Source of the DNA: Syngnathus acus
Lineage: Eukaryota > Chordata > Actinopteri > Syngnathiformes > Syngnathidae
Reading direction: 5' to 3'
Assembly (NCBI RefSeq): GCF_901709675.1
Contig: NC_051098.1
Coordinates: forward strand, 9,425,000-9,488,999
Length of the DNA: 64,000 bases
The notes under the pieces: generated by a model
The model's input: the letters and a program-made list of their open reading frames with translations, nothing else
Told to the model about the DNA's origin: nothing
The model's database searches: none
Part shown: positions 29,601 to 42,100 of the stretch, piece by piece
Position numbering within the stretch: the first letter of the stretch is position 1
How the letters are laid out: each line of letters starts with the position of its first letter
Made by a program: the position numbers and the translations under genes

Positions 29601-30066
29601 CGTGTTAATTAATGCAATGTCATAAAATCTAATGATTCCAAAACCCCCAAAAGACTTCTTCTTCTTCAAAGCTGCTTATTGCCAGCAACCTGTTGGTGAC
29701 CTCTGATCTAGTAAATGGCAAACACCACCAGTTTGCAATACACTACAACAATAAATGCAAAGAGTGACTCGAGAAAGCACTTTGCCCTGAGGAGCACCTG
29801 TAAACACTTACCACAAGATAAGACGGCTTATGTAGAAAAAAAAGGTCGCATTTCGTTCCCAGCAGCTCACAGTTTCGCTTTGATTATTATTAGATTATTA
29901 TAAGGGATTATTTTAGTTTTTTGACGATCAGAACTTTTATTGTCATTTATACCACAAAATTGAAATGCAATTTAGCTATTGAATTCTGACATATATAAAC
30001 TGCCTTAACTTTAAATAAACAACTACTGTTGCATGCAGAAGAACCCGTGCAGCACACACTCACCAT
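26604..30066 (-). CDS. ap1s3: AP-1 clathrin adaptor complex small subunit sigma-1 (sigma-3 type)
   Basis: This is the small subunit of the AP-1 adaptor, which sorts cargo between the trans-Golgi and endosomes. Coding exons are 30064-30066 (ATG alone, followed by GTGAGT), 27859-28037, 27410-27518 and 26604-26750. They sum to 145 aa in consistent phase. The protein starts [20 protein letters not shown]. It contains [44 protein letters not shown] and [21 protein letters not shown], all hallmarks of the sigma-adaptin longin fold. The tail after ETSK is short (ending [11 protein letters not shown]). Sequence alone would leave the sigma paralogue open. The position between scg2 and wdfy1 matches human AP1S3. 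Intron 1 (28038-30063) holds a hAT element ending only 20 nt from exon 2. Confidence 0.88.
28058..28381. mobile_element. hAT-Charlie-like non-autonomous element in ap1s3 intron 1
   Basis: The ends are an inverted pair: AGGGGTGTCAAACTC at the left and GAGTTTGACACCTG at the right. The GC-rich terminal stretches (GCGGGCCGCATTGTAG; GCGGGCCGTATCTGGCCCCCGGGCC) are typical of this family. It is 324 bp long with no coding capacity. Confidence 0.8.
28603..28700 (+). mobile_element. SINE internal fragment
   Basis: ATGCATGGTAGGCCGATTGG...GTGAGCGTGAATGGTTGTTTGTC...GTGCCCTGC aligns with the middle of the SINE at 13684-13965. It has been truncated at both ends. Confidence 0.55.
29007..29048. repeat. (GACA)n microsatellite
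   Basis: Tandem ACAG/GACA units with a GACC interruption, in ap1s3 intron 1. Confidence 0.8.
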
Positions 30067-30197
30067 TTTGTCTCTCAATCTCTTTTAGAATCATGGGACT
30101 CAATCTCACAAGAGGAAGAAATGTCCTATGGGCGGTGAAATTGCTCCTGCTGGGCTCCTGCTCCTTACATTGTGCATCACACCTTCGCCACACCTAC

Positions 30198-30268
30198 ACG
30201 TAAACACACACACGCAGACACACACACACACACACGCACACACACACTCACAGTGTGAGAGAGAGAGT

Positions 30269-30320
<52 letters not shown>

Positions 30321-30330
30321 AAGAGAGAGA
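30198..30330. repeat. Compound (CA)n and (GA)n tract
   Basis: CA-rich then GA-rich low-complexity sequence, about 130 bp upstream of the ap1s3 start codon, so in or near its promoter or 5' UTR. Confidence 0.85.
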
Positions 30331-31194
30331 TTGTGCGCTTTTACAGTCTGCTTTAAAGATGTGACTGAAAATTTTTGTGTTTTACTCTGCATAGTAGTTG
30401 AAATTCTTCACTAGTCAACAGTGGTCACTGTTGATGCTACACAACACTTGTGTGTAGTGTTAAAATATTCCAGCGTCTCATGTGAAACAGAAACAAGTTG
30501 TTTTCATTAACATTAGAAATGTTGTTATTAACTAAATATTTAACTCTAAATTAGTGTCAATTTAAACTCCTGTTTTTTCTCACATACTGTAGAATATTAC
30601 CACATGTAGTATATAAAAAAAGACCATGTTTGTGATAAAAGTGAAAAATGTATTTAATTCTACCACCCATTCGAACACTGCTTAATTGCCAGTTTGTTTG
30701 GTGAATTGGGAATCATCACAACAATGTTCCACTTTTCCCTTTCTTTTCCAAATGTGTGCCTTGAATCTTCGTCATGCAGCTAAAAACATCCTCTTTTGCT
30801 TCCCTTTGATTATCACTGACAAGCAAAGTTCTTTTCTTTGTGCCAAGCTATCAAACCGGGTTGTAAGTGAGAGTCAAAATTCACTTCTAATTTTTAACTT
30901 GTTTTAACTAAATTTCAAAGTAATTTTTTTACTTACCTACAGGACTTGAATCAGCACTTAATTATTCCAGGGGTTGTACTTCTACTTCAGAATATAGTTT
31001 GATATTTGACATCTCTGCAGAAATCCTCATTGGAGCAGTTAATGTGTTTATTGCTGTCCCTCTGCCTGCCACTGGTGGGCTGCAGGTGTTGTGGGCTGAG
31101 CAGGCTCGTTCTGTCCACGTGGTGTCCGAGCGCAGCTCAAAAGAGGAGCAAAGAGGGCAGAACGTCCTGATGCTTCCAGACCCAGAACACCACC
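30331..31194. other. Divergent intergenic region between ap1s3 and dhrs12
   Basis: This stretch lies between the minus-strand ap1s3 start and the plus-strand dhrs12 start and must hold both promoters. No TATA box or CpG-dense core stands out. The last 180 bp before dhrs12 are GC-richer and probably its 5' UTR. Confidence 0.4.
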
Positions 31195-34100
31195 ATGTCT
31201 CTGTACCGCAACTTGGCCTGGTTCCTCAAGGGCATGACAGAGTTCACCAGGTATGACTGATGCTTTCAATTTATGTCTCCCCAGGTTTCATTTAAATTTG
31301 GTTGATTCCCTTCTCATGATGATACTTTTTGTTTTTGTTTGTTCTTTGCTTCTGGTTTGTTACACAGTAAAGTAATAATACGATTAATTTCTATCTGTCT
31401 GTATATAGATATCTAACTATCTTGTTATCGGGTATAATTTGTTCTCATTATTTGAAACAATTTTCAGATTTTTTGACAGCAAATTTTGATGCTTTTTGTG
31501 ATAACGTGAAATACTTTGGGTGATTGAAAAGAGGTAAGACGGAACCCTATATCGTGACGCATCTAAATTAAAATTTGCAAATTATTTTATTCAGTTAGTT
31601 ATTTTGCTTCATATAAATTAATCCTCTCATTTTTAAATGAGATAACATTATATCTCTGAAGAAGGTGTGAGACTGAGACGTATCAATTGAAAAAATTAAC
31701 GATATGGTTTTTGTGTTTATGATATGACAGTGACCTTCTACCATTCACATTCGTCTTAAACTGCCATAAATATACATTACATAAATTGAGGATGAAGTGA
31801 CAGAAATGACCACCGACTAACTTGATTTTTCTATTGTTGCCAATAAATGACATGTGACTGTGGCGAGCCAGTTAAACGTGACATCATACATTTCATTTAC
31901 ACAATATTAAATAAGAGCTATAAATGGTTTGTGTCCCAATACTTATGTCCATCTACAGCCTATCAGAGGCTTTCCTCATTACAGTGAGTCGGGTTTTCTG
32001 AAAAGGTGCTTTTATGCTTTTTTTTTTCTTCTCCCCTTTGTTCTGTGTTGTTGCTTCTCCAACAGAGCGACCCGCTCTGTCCCTGCACTAATAGCTCTCT
32101 GCATGACACCACTGAACAGAGCGGGTATTTTGCCTCAGTCTCACTTGGCCTTGTGCAGCCTTCCTCAACAATAGCTTCCAGGACAATGGTTACCACACAC
32201 ACTTTCGTGCACATACTCCGTTCCTGTTGTCAGTCACCGTCAAACTCTTCCTGTCACATCCGCTGCCAGGCACAATCTCTCACTCGTGTGTACAGTCAAA
32301 CTGTGAGGCGGAACACAATGCCAAGTCTGCCTACTGACCTTTGACCTGAATACAGACACTTTTTCTCTCTCACTGTCACGTGAGGTCAGATGAGTTTCAA
32401 TACAGTGCAAGCTGATTCGAATGCAAATCCTGAACAAGTGGGTCCAGGATAAAGAGTCCTCATGGAGAGGCCACTGATGCAAAAACGTATTTGTTCGTTC
32501 TCCATAGAAATGCCTTCGTGTCAGCTTCCAAGCGTTTTGTGGAGAAGGACCTGGAGGTGTCTTTGGCAGGACGCTCCTTCATGATAACTGGAGCCAACAG
32601 TGGCATCGGGAAAGCCACGGCTATGGCTATTGCTAAGAGAGGTACAAGCCCCTATCAACATTTAATTCTTCCATTACTGGATCACATACTCTGGTTTAGA
32701 CTATTGCTTAAATGTTCTGAACATTTCTATGATTAACAGGAATAACCATTGTGGTTGTGTCTCATAAGAACTTGATTTTATTTTGCCACTTCCATAAACA
32801 GGACATGTATACACTACAATTAGAATGTCACCATTGAGTTAAACCCATAATTATTTATTCATACGCTGGCCTAATTTCAAATTTAAGTGTTTAGTGTTGT
32901 TGTATGAGCAGTACAGAAAGTGTTTAATGTTGAATGGATGTATTAAGAAGTTACAGAAAGAAAAATATATAGAGTATTTTTAGTTAAAAAAATAAACTGC
33001 AAAAGATTGTCTACTGGAACAGGGTGCACTATGCCTATCGCTAAGTCAGCTGTGATATGCATCAGCTAACCCGCGACCTCAATAAGGACAATCAGTATAG
33101 GAAATGAACGGATGTTCAATTATTCATATCCCATGTCTGGGAATTTAGGGACATTGTGTAAATGATCTTGGTACATCTGGCACAGACAGTCTCGTCTAGA
33201 ATGGAGTATTCTAATACATTGGCTATAGAGTGAAAAAAGTATAAATAAAATGTTTCCCACAGGTGGAACCATCCACATGGTGTGCAGGAACAAGGACAAG
33301 GCTGAAGAGGCGAGGGCTGAACTTGTCAAGGAGACAGGAAATAAAGTACGGTATAGTGAGACTTGTGTTACTCCAAACATTTATAAATAAGGACACAGAA
33401 AAGCTCCACATAAAATCTGAATATGACCCTAGGAGATCTATGTGCACATTCTGGATCTATCTGAGACCAAGAAGGTCTGGGACTTTGCTGAGGCCTTCAA
33501 GAGAAAGTACAAAGCTCTCAATGTTCTGGTGAGAAATTATGATGATTATTAATATTCTATTTTCACTTCCTTGTTAAAAAGATCGTAATTTCATCTTCAT
33601 ATCACATCTGTGCAGTGTTACTAGATCTTGATTGTGATTGATCATGTGTAGATTAATAATGCAGGCTGCATCATGAGTCAGCGGGAAGTGAACACGGAAG
33701 GACTCGAGAAGGCCTTTGCCACCAATGTCCTCGGTGAGTCCTGCGACCAGGTTAGCAACTGGAATGGTGACAGTGGAATGCTTCATCCTTATTATTTCTT
33801 GCAGGGATTTACATTCTCATCAAGAGTCTCATTCCTTTGCTGGAGAAGAGTGCGGATCCCAAAGTGGTGAGTCCTAGACATGTTTGTCTTTAATCTACAG
33901 GGTTGAAAAAAAAAAATACAAGTCATTTATTAACATAATGTGTACTGACTTGATAAATGAGCACTTTTTCATAAGTGCTCCAAGTTTGTCTGACAATCCT
34001 TGTAAGGTGCATATTCTGATGAGGTCATCCACCATCATTTATATCTCCATTCCTGCTTGTGCAGATTACTGTGTCATCAGGTGGGATGTTGGTACAGAAA

Positions 34101-35577
34101 CTCAGAATAGGAAACCTGCAGTCCGAGAGAGGCCGCTATGATGGCGCCATGGTCTACGCCCAACACAAGGTATGACCAGTGTCTGGCAACTCATACTGGA
34201 AGTGTGAAATAATTCAGTTCCATGGGAAAGACAAATAGTAAAAGCAATCCTGATTAACAATTCTAAAAATGTGAAGACGATGCTAAAAACATGGTACCTG
34301 GTATTTATTTTATATTGGGTGCTTGTGTTATTTGCAGAGGCAGCAAGTGGTGATGACGGAACAGCTTGCAAAAATCCATCCGAGCATCCACTTCTCTGTC
34401 ATGCATCCCGGCTGGGTCGACACTCCTGGTACATCAATAACAAGTCCTAGTTCAAATAAGGGGTCTTAAACCCTGTCTCCATACTGCAAAAAAAAAAAAA
34501 ACATTCAAATAATTAGGGTTGTTATCCAGCTTCTGCAGACCTTGCTGATTATCTGATCATTTGAATCGGGTGCGTTGCAGCAGGGAGACATAAAAATTGA
34601 TAATTCAATTTAACTTCCTTTTACATAAAAAACATCCAGAAAAACCACCTCCGAGGACCAGGATTGAAGACCCCTGGTTAAGATGGACATAAAAAGTCTA
34701 CACATGCCTGATCGACTCTTACTTTTTAATTCCAAAAAACGAGGCTAATTGTTTTTTAAATTTCAAAATATTTTTCCATCATCCCCTATTACTTGTATCA
34801 CTCACAAATGTATTACTAAACTTTCAAAGGTGATCATGTGATTTTGTACTTTGTATTTAAATCATGGGAAAAAATTCATTGTCACCAAACGGTGTCACCA
34901 AAAGTGTCACCAACACCTTTGTACCCTGACACACCAGAGAAATTGTTTCACAAAACAGTTAGGCCATGAATTGTTTGAGAAAGGCATTACCCGATTCTCA
35001 TCACTTCTATTCCCACAAAGAATGCTCATTAGCTCAGCCACAAGTGTATCATTTTAAATAGATTCCACTGATTCAATATTTACACGTGCATTCCATTCTT
35101 CCCCCATGTATTTGCATCAGCGGTGGCAAACGCCATGCCTGACTTCCATCGCTCCATGAAGGACAGCCTGCGGACCCCGGAGCAGGGTGCGGACACTGTG
35201 GTGTGGCTGGCTGTGTCTGAGGCTGCCGCTGGCAAACCCAGCGGTCGCTTCTATCAGGGTAAGACTCTTGAAAGAGATACTTCGACTGGAATCTTGGACT
35301 TTTGAACAACGTTTAACTAGAGTAATTTATGAGTGCCCTATCAACGCCAAACCATTGGATTGGGTTCCGGGTTTCAGAACAAAAGACCTTCCAAGTTAAC
35401 ATCCTTTTACTTTTATTTCCCCACTGTTCACATAAAATCTTGTATTTGTGTGTTTCCACAGACCGGAGGATGGTGGCCACCCACCTGCCACTGGCTTGGA
35501 CCCACAGTTGCCCACTGGAGGAGCAGAAACTCATATCTGCACTGGATGACTTGGCCAAGATGTTCCAACCACATTAA
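31195..35577 (+). CDS. dhrs12: Dehydrogenase/reductase SDR family member 12
   Basis: Predicted NAD(P)-dependent short-chain oxidoreductase; the physiological substrate is not established. Exons: 31195-31250, 32508-32641, 33263-33345, 33433-33528, 33652-33733, 33805-33866, 34065-34169, 34338-34428, 35121-35258, 35462-35577; 320 aa, against about 317 in human. It starts MSLYRNLAWFLKGM after CACC, matching the DHRS12 start. SDR motifs are all present: cofactor loop TGANSGIG (46-53), NNAG (125-128), VSSGG with the catalytic Ser (174-178), and YxxxK as YAQHK (Tyr202, Lys206), then HPGWVDTP. The neighbours are ap1s3 (head to head) and wdfy1 (tail to tail). In human DHRS12 lies beside WDFY2, not WDFY1, so the location is unusual. 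Confidence 0.92.
33010..33120. mobile_element. Degenerate SINE 3' end in a dhrs12 intron
   Basis: CAGCTAACCCGCGACCTCAATAAGGACAATCAGTATAGGAAATGAACGGATG keeps the order of a SINE 3' end (CGCGACC, GTGAGGATAAGCGG, AAATGGATGG) with many substitutions. The call rests on weak similarity. Confidence 0.4.
34520..34680. mobile_element. Interspersed repeat fragment in a dhrs12 intron
   Basis: TTTGAATCGGGTGCGTTGCAGCAGGGAGACAT...CCTCCGAGGACCAGGATTGAAGACCCCTGG has the wording of a common fish interspersed repeat whose end reads GGATTGAAGACCCCTGG. The class is uncertain, possibly hAT-derived. Confidence 0.4.
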
Positions 35578-36177
35578 GGTTGAAGGAGACCACCAGATCA
35601 CACGCACTAATAACACTAGTAATACTCATCAAGTCGCCAACCTGTGGCCCATCTTTCCCATACCTGCATAATATAATTTTAAGATGTCCTTTAAGACAGC
35701 CTTAAGAAAACACAATTAAGCAAGGATTGTATTTGGATGATGAAAGAACTTTGGTTTTACTTTTGTGTCATAGACTCTAACTAAAGATTGTTTTATGATG
35801 TTTTCTGTGACATTTCATCAAGTCTCCCAAACCCACTGTGACTTTTGAAAGTTGTCAATCAGATGGGAATCTGATCAGACCAAAGTCTCAGACACTATTT
35901 ATTGACACAGACCCAGCTATGTGTTCAACCTCATTCTTGTGTCTAGTTTATATGGGTAACTAACAGACATGTTTCTTTTTGTTTGTTTGTCGTCTTGCTG
36001 TGTCAGGTTGAATTCAAACTGGAGTCAAATGATATCTCTGGCCATTAAATGCAGCACACACATGCATTTTGTAATTGTGGCCAATATTTGTATTCATGAT
36101 TATTATCTAGCCAGCACCTTTGACAACAGGCTTCTTAACTAACATAACTTAAATTTGGAAATGTATTCTCAAATAAA
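35578..36177 (+). other. dhrs12: dhrs12 3' UTR with polyA signal
   Basis: This is non-coding sequence after the dhrs12 stop. AATAAA at 36172-36177 is the likely cleavage signal, giving a 3' UTR of about 600 bp. Confidence 0.5.
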
Positions 36178-39158
36178 ATGACAAAAATTGAAGGAGAAAT
36201 GAGTGATTTCTTATTCACAAAATTACTCAGCAAAAGAAAAATGAAACATATTGTAATTTGTCATTTATTATCAAGCAATAATCCATTGTCATTGAAACGT
36301 TTGTTAGAAATGAGCTTCTTGTTGCATTTTTAACATTTTTTTTTACAAGCAGACTGCAAACATAAAATTACACAGAAATCCACAAAAAGGGTTTGTAGGG
36401 TAATCATGTGAAATGACTCATCTGGTTACAGTTACCACTTATAAAACCTTTCTTGGGTTTCATGACCAAAACGAAACATGAAGCACTTCAAATATACTAA
36501 GTGTTCCATTAGGTGTCACGGAAGCAAATAACCATTAGGAAGTGGACAAAAACTAGATGTGAAAGCCCGCCACTGATGAGCCCTCAAAGCATGAAATGCT
36601 CTGAATGCAAGACACGTTATTAGCACATGAGAAAATAGCTTTGACTATTGATCAGCATCCCCGGTTACCCTGTGGATGTTGCAGATTTTTAAAGAAACAT
36701 TTCAGGTTTTTCATTTGACTGAACCCTATAAGCCTAGCATAATATTAGCATCAATTCCTTGGAGTAAAAACAATAACAGAGTGAATGACAAAAATATTTT
36801 TGTTGCTATTTTAAGGTCTGATTCTATTTTTTAATATTAGATGTGCTAAATTAGTCACAGTTCCTTTTTTTCCTCCTCCCAAGCAGTAACACTGCAACAG
36901 GAGTTGGGTTGGTAGGAAAAAATAGCATTTGTGTTTGGTATGGTGTCCGCAGCTTGAATCTGCACACTCATTGAAAAACAGTGAAACAACATCATATCTG
37001 ATGAGCTGGTGGGGGCTTTGCGTAATTCAATTTGCAGTCTGGTCTTTTTCAAAAACAGTCACTCAAAGGGTTTAGGAGTCGCTATATTTAACAATAATAT
37101 TTTGTCAACTTCACTATATTAACAATATAACGAGCTGCTCTCGCTTCACTGTGGCGGCCCCTGGTCAGCATGTTAAGGAAAGCTGCACTCTGCATCTAAT
37201 ATAACAGAAAGCTCCCCAAAATTGAGTATAGATTTCACCGATAGTTTTCAGAGTGCATATGTCTCCTGTTGAAAATAGATTCTGAAAGCTTAAAGAAAGG
37301 ACAGTCAACATCTAATAACAAAAAGTGGTAATCAAAATTAATCAATAAATACAAATCCAGAAAGTGGTATAATGCATTGAATACAGTAAATTTCATTTAG
37401 TACCATTTTTCCCGTGTTTACAGTGGTAAGTCTTTGAATCTTCAATGTCCGGTATTTTTTATCCCAACAACTAATACATGACTAAGTTTTCATTTCATTC
37501 CTTTATCTTAGCATTTTGTAGAGTGAAAGGCGGAGTGTTTTCCACCAAGCTAAGCTTCTGACTTTATGCTAGCATGGTTGAATATACCATATACCGTTAT
37601 AAAGTTTGTAATCATATAATAAGGAAAAAAACAAACATTTTACACAGATAATAAATACTTTACTACAAATATAATCACACACGTCAGAAATTGGAATGTG
37701 ATCAGGAATATATGGTGTTCACTTTTTCAGAACCAAATAAGGCAGGTATCCAACATAAGCATAAATCAGCCGCCATTTATAGGATCGCTACGAACCCAAC
37801 TATTCTTTCACTCTGTGTAGGTATGAGTTTCCTCCCAAGTGGAATCCTTGTTAATATGTGTTTGGAGTAAGGAGGGATAAACAAGAAAAACAAAGAAACC
37901 AAAAGAAGAGACATCCAGAAGTTCATTACGAGAGTGCATGGGGACAATCACAGGTACTGAACTGTAAAAGGCTTTGAACATGTTTCAGGATTCTAGTCTT
38001 TAAATCATTTGAAGGAAAATTGAAAGGCCTAATACAGCCGGGAACTAAGTTAAGTGCAGCATTTTGTGCTCCACAAATTTTTGTGTCAATTAACTAATTG
38101 CCTTTGTGGTGAAAATCCGATTGAGCTCAATGAATTTATCTTATTAGCAAGTCTCAGAAGTGATTTGAGTTTTGGCCATCAGTGTCACACCATGTGGTAA
38201 ATCAATTTACAAACAGTGCAATTTGTCTACTCAACACTTGAGTTTAACAGTCTATTGCTCCATCTTGGCAACAGCATTGTTGACGCCACTACTAATCAGT
38301 GTTAGACTTTGCAAAGATGATCTGCTGCTATAGCAACGCTAGTTTTGCTTGCCTCACTTTGAATCAACGCAAGGTAGGGCGTGTCAGCATCACAGCAGCT
38401 GCATCATGGTGTACACAATTTGAAAACGTACACAAGTAAACACAATAAATGATTTGTGGCTGAATTGCACAAAGTGGTCATGGAAACATGTGAAATGAAG
38501 CGCCCCCACCCAGTGACAACTCACTGATGTAAAACCTCCTGAGAGTGATTTAAGGCCTTCTGGTGAAAAAGACAGAACAAAAGCTTGGGGGGTACTGATA
38601 ACTGGGGTCAGAAAGTAATTCCAATCAATTGTTTACATTTTAAACATGAAGCAGGATTCGTACAGATGTAGTGGTTATACATGTTACTGAGTATGACACA
38701 GTTAGTGGACTGCAAAAAAATATGCAGCGGAAGCATGTGTGTGGCAGGTCAGGAATTTGTGAATCCTAAGATTACAGTACAAGGATAAAAAAACAACAAC
38801 TGACCATTGTCAACATTTGTCAAAAGGAACAGAAATCTTAAACGTAAACACTAATAACACTCTTCCCATTAGGGCGCATGCACACGTTTACATACACACA
38901 CAATTGTGCTTAGTGCTCTGTGTGGGGTCACATACATTCATATACATGTTGAACTAAATAAAGTAGTGACACAGATCATTTCAAAGGATCAAGCAAAAAA
39001 AAAAAAAAAAAAAAAAGGGACACGTAGACCTATGCTACTGACATTCACTCACACACGCACACGTGCACATCCCCCAGAAGCTGCAGGGTTCAGGCATGAT
39101 GGCGATGATGCACTGTACAGAGGGGTTTCCATGACACCAGAGGAGTGGACTGGACCAA
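36178..39158. other. Region between the convergent ends of dhrs12 and wdfy1
   Basis: About 3 kb of AT-rich sequence without a supportable gene. Part is presumably the wdfy1 3' UTR. It contains an A-run near 38995-39017 and CA-rich scraps near 39050 and 38890. No repeat family was recognised. Confidence 0.5.
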
Positions 39159-42100
39159 TCAGCGTGTGGAGAAGCCTGTTGCTAAGCTACAGCCAACCAC
39201 CTGCGTCATATCCCAGATCTGTAGAGACAAACACCCGATGACAAGTCAAGAACTTCACCTAGTATGAAGATGTGACTCTTTCGATGTGACATCATTACGG
39301 CACTTAACCGTAATCATCATCAAGACAAAGTGTGTTTAACCTCAGGGTCTTTCATTCACACTTATGTGGAGGCTTTGGTGTCTCCATTTTAATTTTAAAT
39401 CAAAAGTTTGCGAACACCTGCTTTAGATTCCACAATTCCTCAATGCATATGCATTCCTCACAGTCTAATACACCTTGCAAAGATGCAAAGAACTGTTTAT
39501 ACTCATTTAATGTATCAAGAAAATAGAGCACAGTTCCAGATATAGTTTAGTCACAAAAGACCTTCGTTTTAAGCACTATCAATCATACACAGTAAAAAAA
39601 ACAAAAACATTTTCAACCTTGACAATGCGGTCATTTCCACAGGTGACCATCAGGCCTCTGGATGGGTCCATGTCCATGTGGGCTATGTTGTGTTTCCCCT
39701 CATGGAATGTGGCCAATGGTGTTCGACTATAACACACACACAAAGAAATGCACAACTCATCAGGTTTGTCTCTAGTTTGTCTCATAAAAAACAAAAACTC
39801 TTAACTTTAAGTGAAAAATATGTTAAAAACATGTACACAACAATTGACTCACTCTTCTTCCTTGATAGAGTCAAAACAGGTGTCACACACCCGCACTGGA
39901 AATTCAAAGCCCATAATTGGGAACGTGGAGCGTTTAGAACTGCAGCGACCACACACAGCTTTGCCGCACTTCCTGCAATGGTGCTAGGACACAGAAAACA
40001 CACATTCACATTCATACTAATGACACAAATGACACACGACGAGAACAAAGCAATATGTGCACAACAATGGTTGGTACCTGTCTGAGCCCCAAGGTTTTAG
40101 TGTCCCACATCTGCTTGACATTCCAGAAGAAAGGCTGCTCACACTTCTGGCATGAGTCACTTTCCAACCACTGAGGTGCCTGAAGAAACAAGGTAACAGA
40201 GTGCAAGATTCATGTTATTGTACGGAAGGTCTGCAAAACCTGGGTTTTGTTAATTATGACTACCGATGAATTTGTGGCTTATTTTCAGTAAAGGGATTTT
40301 TTTCTCTTTTGCATTCATCATTGTTCTTTATGCTGGGGAAAAAAAAATAATCCAAATATTGTATCGAATTTTTAGCAGTGTACATGAATAGAATATTCAA
40401 CAGCTGCAGCCCTACAACTCCCCTGTGATATTGTCGCATTTTTAGCGTTTAATTAAACCCGTGCTTCACGTCCACAAGAATAGCATGCAAAAAAAATGCT
40501 CCTTATAATTAGAAAGCTGCTCTTCAAAGGAGCCATTGATTAGTCACAGATCACTTTCGTCATAAATATATTATTGATGCAAACCTCTTCTCTGGTTGTA
40601 TCCATGTTCCACACTGCGATGCCGCCATCAGCTGAGCATGACACCAACTGCCTGGTAAACTGGAGATAGCGTAGTGCCTGGACACGCTCACTGAGAGTTG
40701 AAGAATAGATTTCCATCACAGTTTTTATGGTAATGTAACATTTCCCTGTCACAAGTGCAAACATTCATGAACTATTGCACAATCACTTGTGCAAACTTTG
40801 CTGTGCTCAAAATTGCTCTGAATCTTTTGAAGACATGGTGTTATGAACCAGACAACTTGTGTTATATCATGTGGTGCATACACTTTTCAAAACATTTCAG
40901 TCACATAAACGCGAGGCTGCTGAACTTACTGGTGTCCCTGCAACAATAAGGTTCGTCCTTTGCGTCCTCCTACGTCCCACATGATGACACTGTGGTCAGA
41001 GGCACCTGAGAACAGCAGTCTCTGGTTGGGGTCCCACCACAAGGCTGCTACACTGCCTGAAAAGAGCAAGAGGGAGGAGGGAGCTGTTTTAAGCAACAGT
41101 TGGTTACTTGGCGCCACCTAGTGTACATTTACGAGCCTTCTTTCCAGTAATTACCAACCAGAACATCCAAATGTTCCATGAGATCATCAGGGGTGTTGCA
41201 GGAAATTATCCAATTTTACTTAATTTGTCCGAATTTTTTTATTTATTAAGTATACATTTACCGTTATTTATATCACATATGTTATTTGTTACAGTACAAT
41301 AAACATTTTGGTTTTGAGCATTTTGGTTTAAGACTGTCATCTGCTGGCATAAAATGCAACTACAGCTCAAGTAGCTGTAACTTGTGCCTGTCCACAGGGA
41401 ATACAAATGCTTGAACTATTTGTTCATTTTCAACAAACAGAAATAGTGTTGAATACATCAATTATTTACAAGTCTTAAAATAAAATATTGCGGGGTGCCA
41501 GGAGACTTTTATACTCCCACAAAAGAATGAAGTTGTAATTTTATGAGCATAAGTAAAGGAAGGGTAGCCGATATTCTCTCATTTGTTTAACTTTATCAAA
41601 AATATATGACTTGAAATTTTCAGAACAGTAGTCAATTAAACTTAATGGTGAGATCAAATAAAATTAGACCTTTTCTGCTGGAGTTTTATGACTGGATTAA
41701 TCATTTAACTCATTAAATATTTATACAAAAACAGAACTTGTACTGGAGTGAACAAAGCATCATACCCTGGACTTTTGATTAGGACATTAAAACAAAAACA
41801 GAATGCATTTGAATTGTGAGGCTTTTTTTACTGCCACGTTTAAATATTTGTCAACATGAATGTTTCATGAGCAAACTGTTAGCTTGTGTAATTAGATGCC
41901 TAACTGCAGAACTGTAAAAAAATACAGCCGTGGTTAAACACAATTTTTGGCTTTTACACAATTAGACATGCGTTAAAAGACGGCCATACCAGTAAGACTT
42001 AAGACTACGGAAACACTTTGTGTTCATGTGATTTCAAGTGAGTTTCCCAAAAAAGCCACAAGGCTCATCTGAACAGTTAACAAGTTGATGAAAATGAAAA

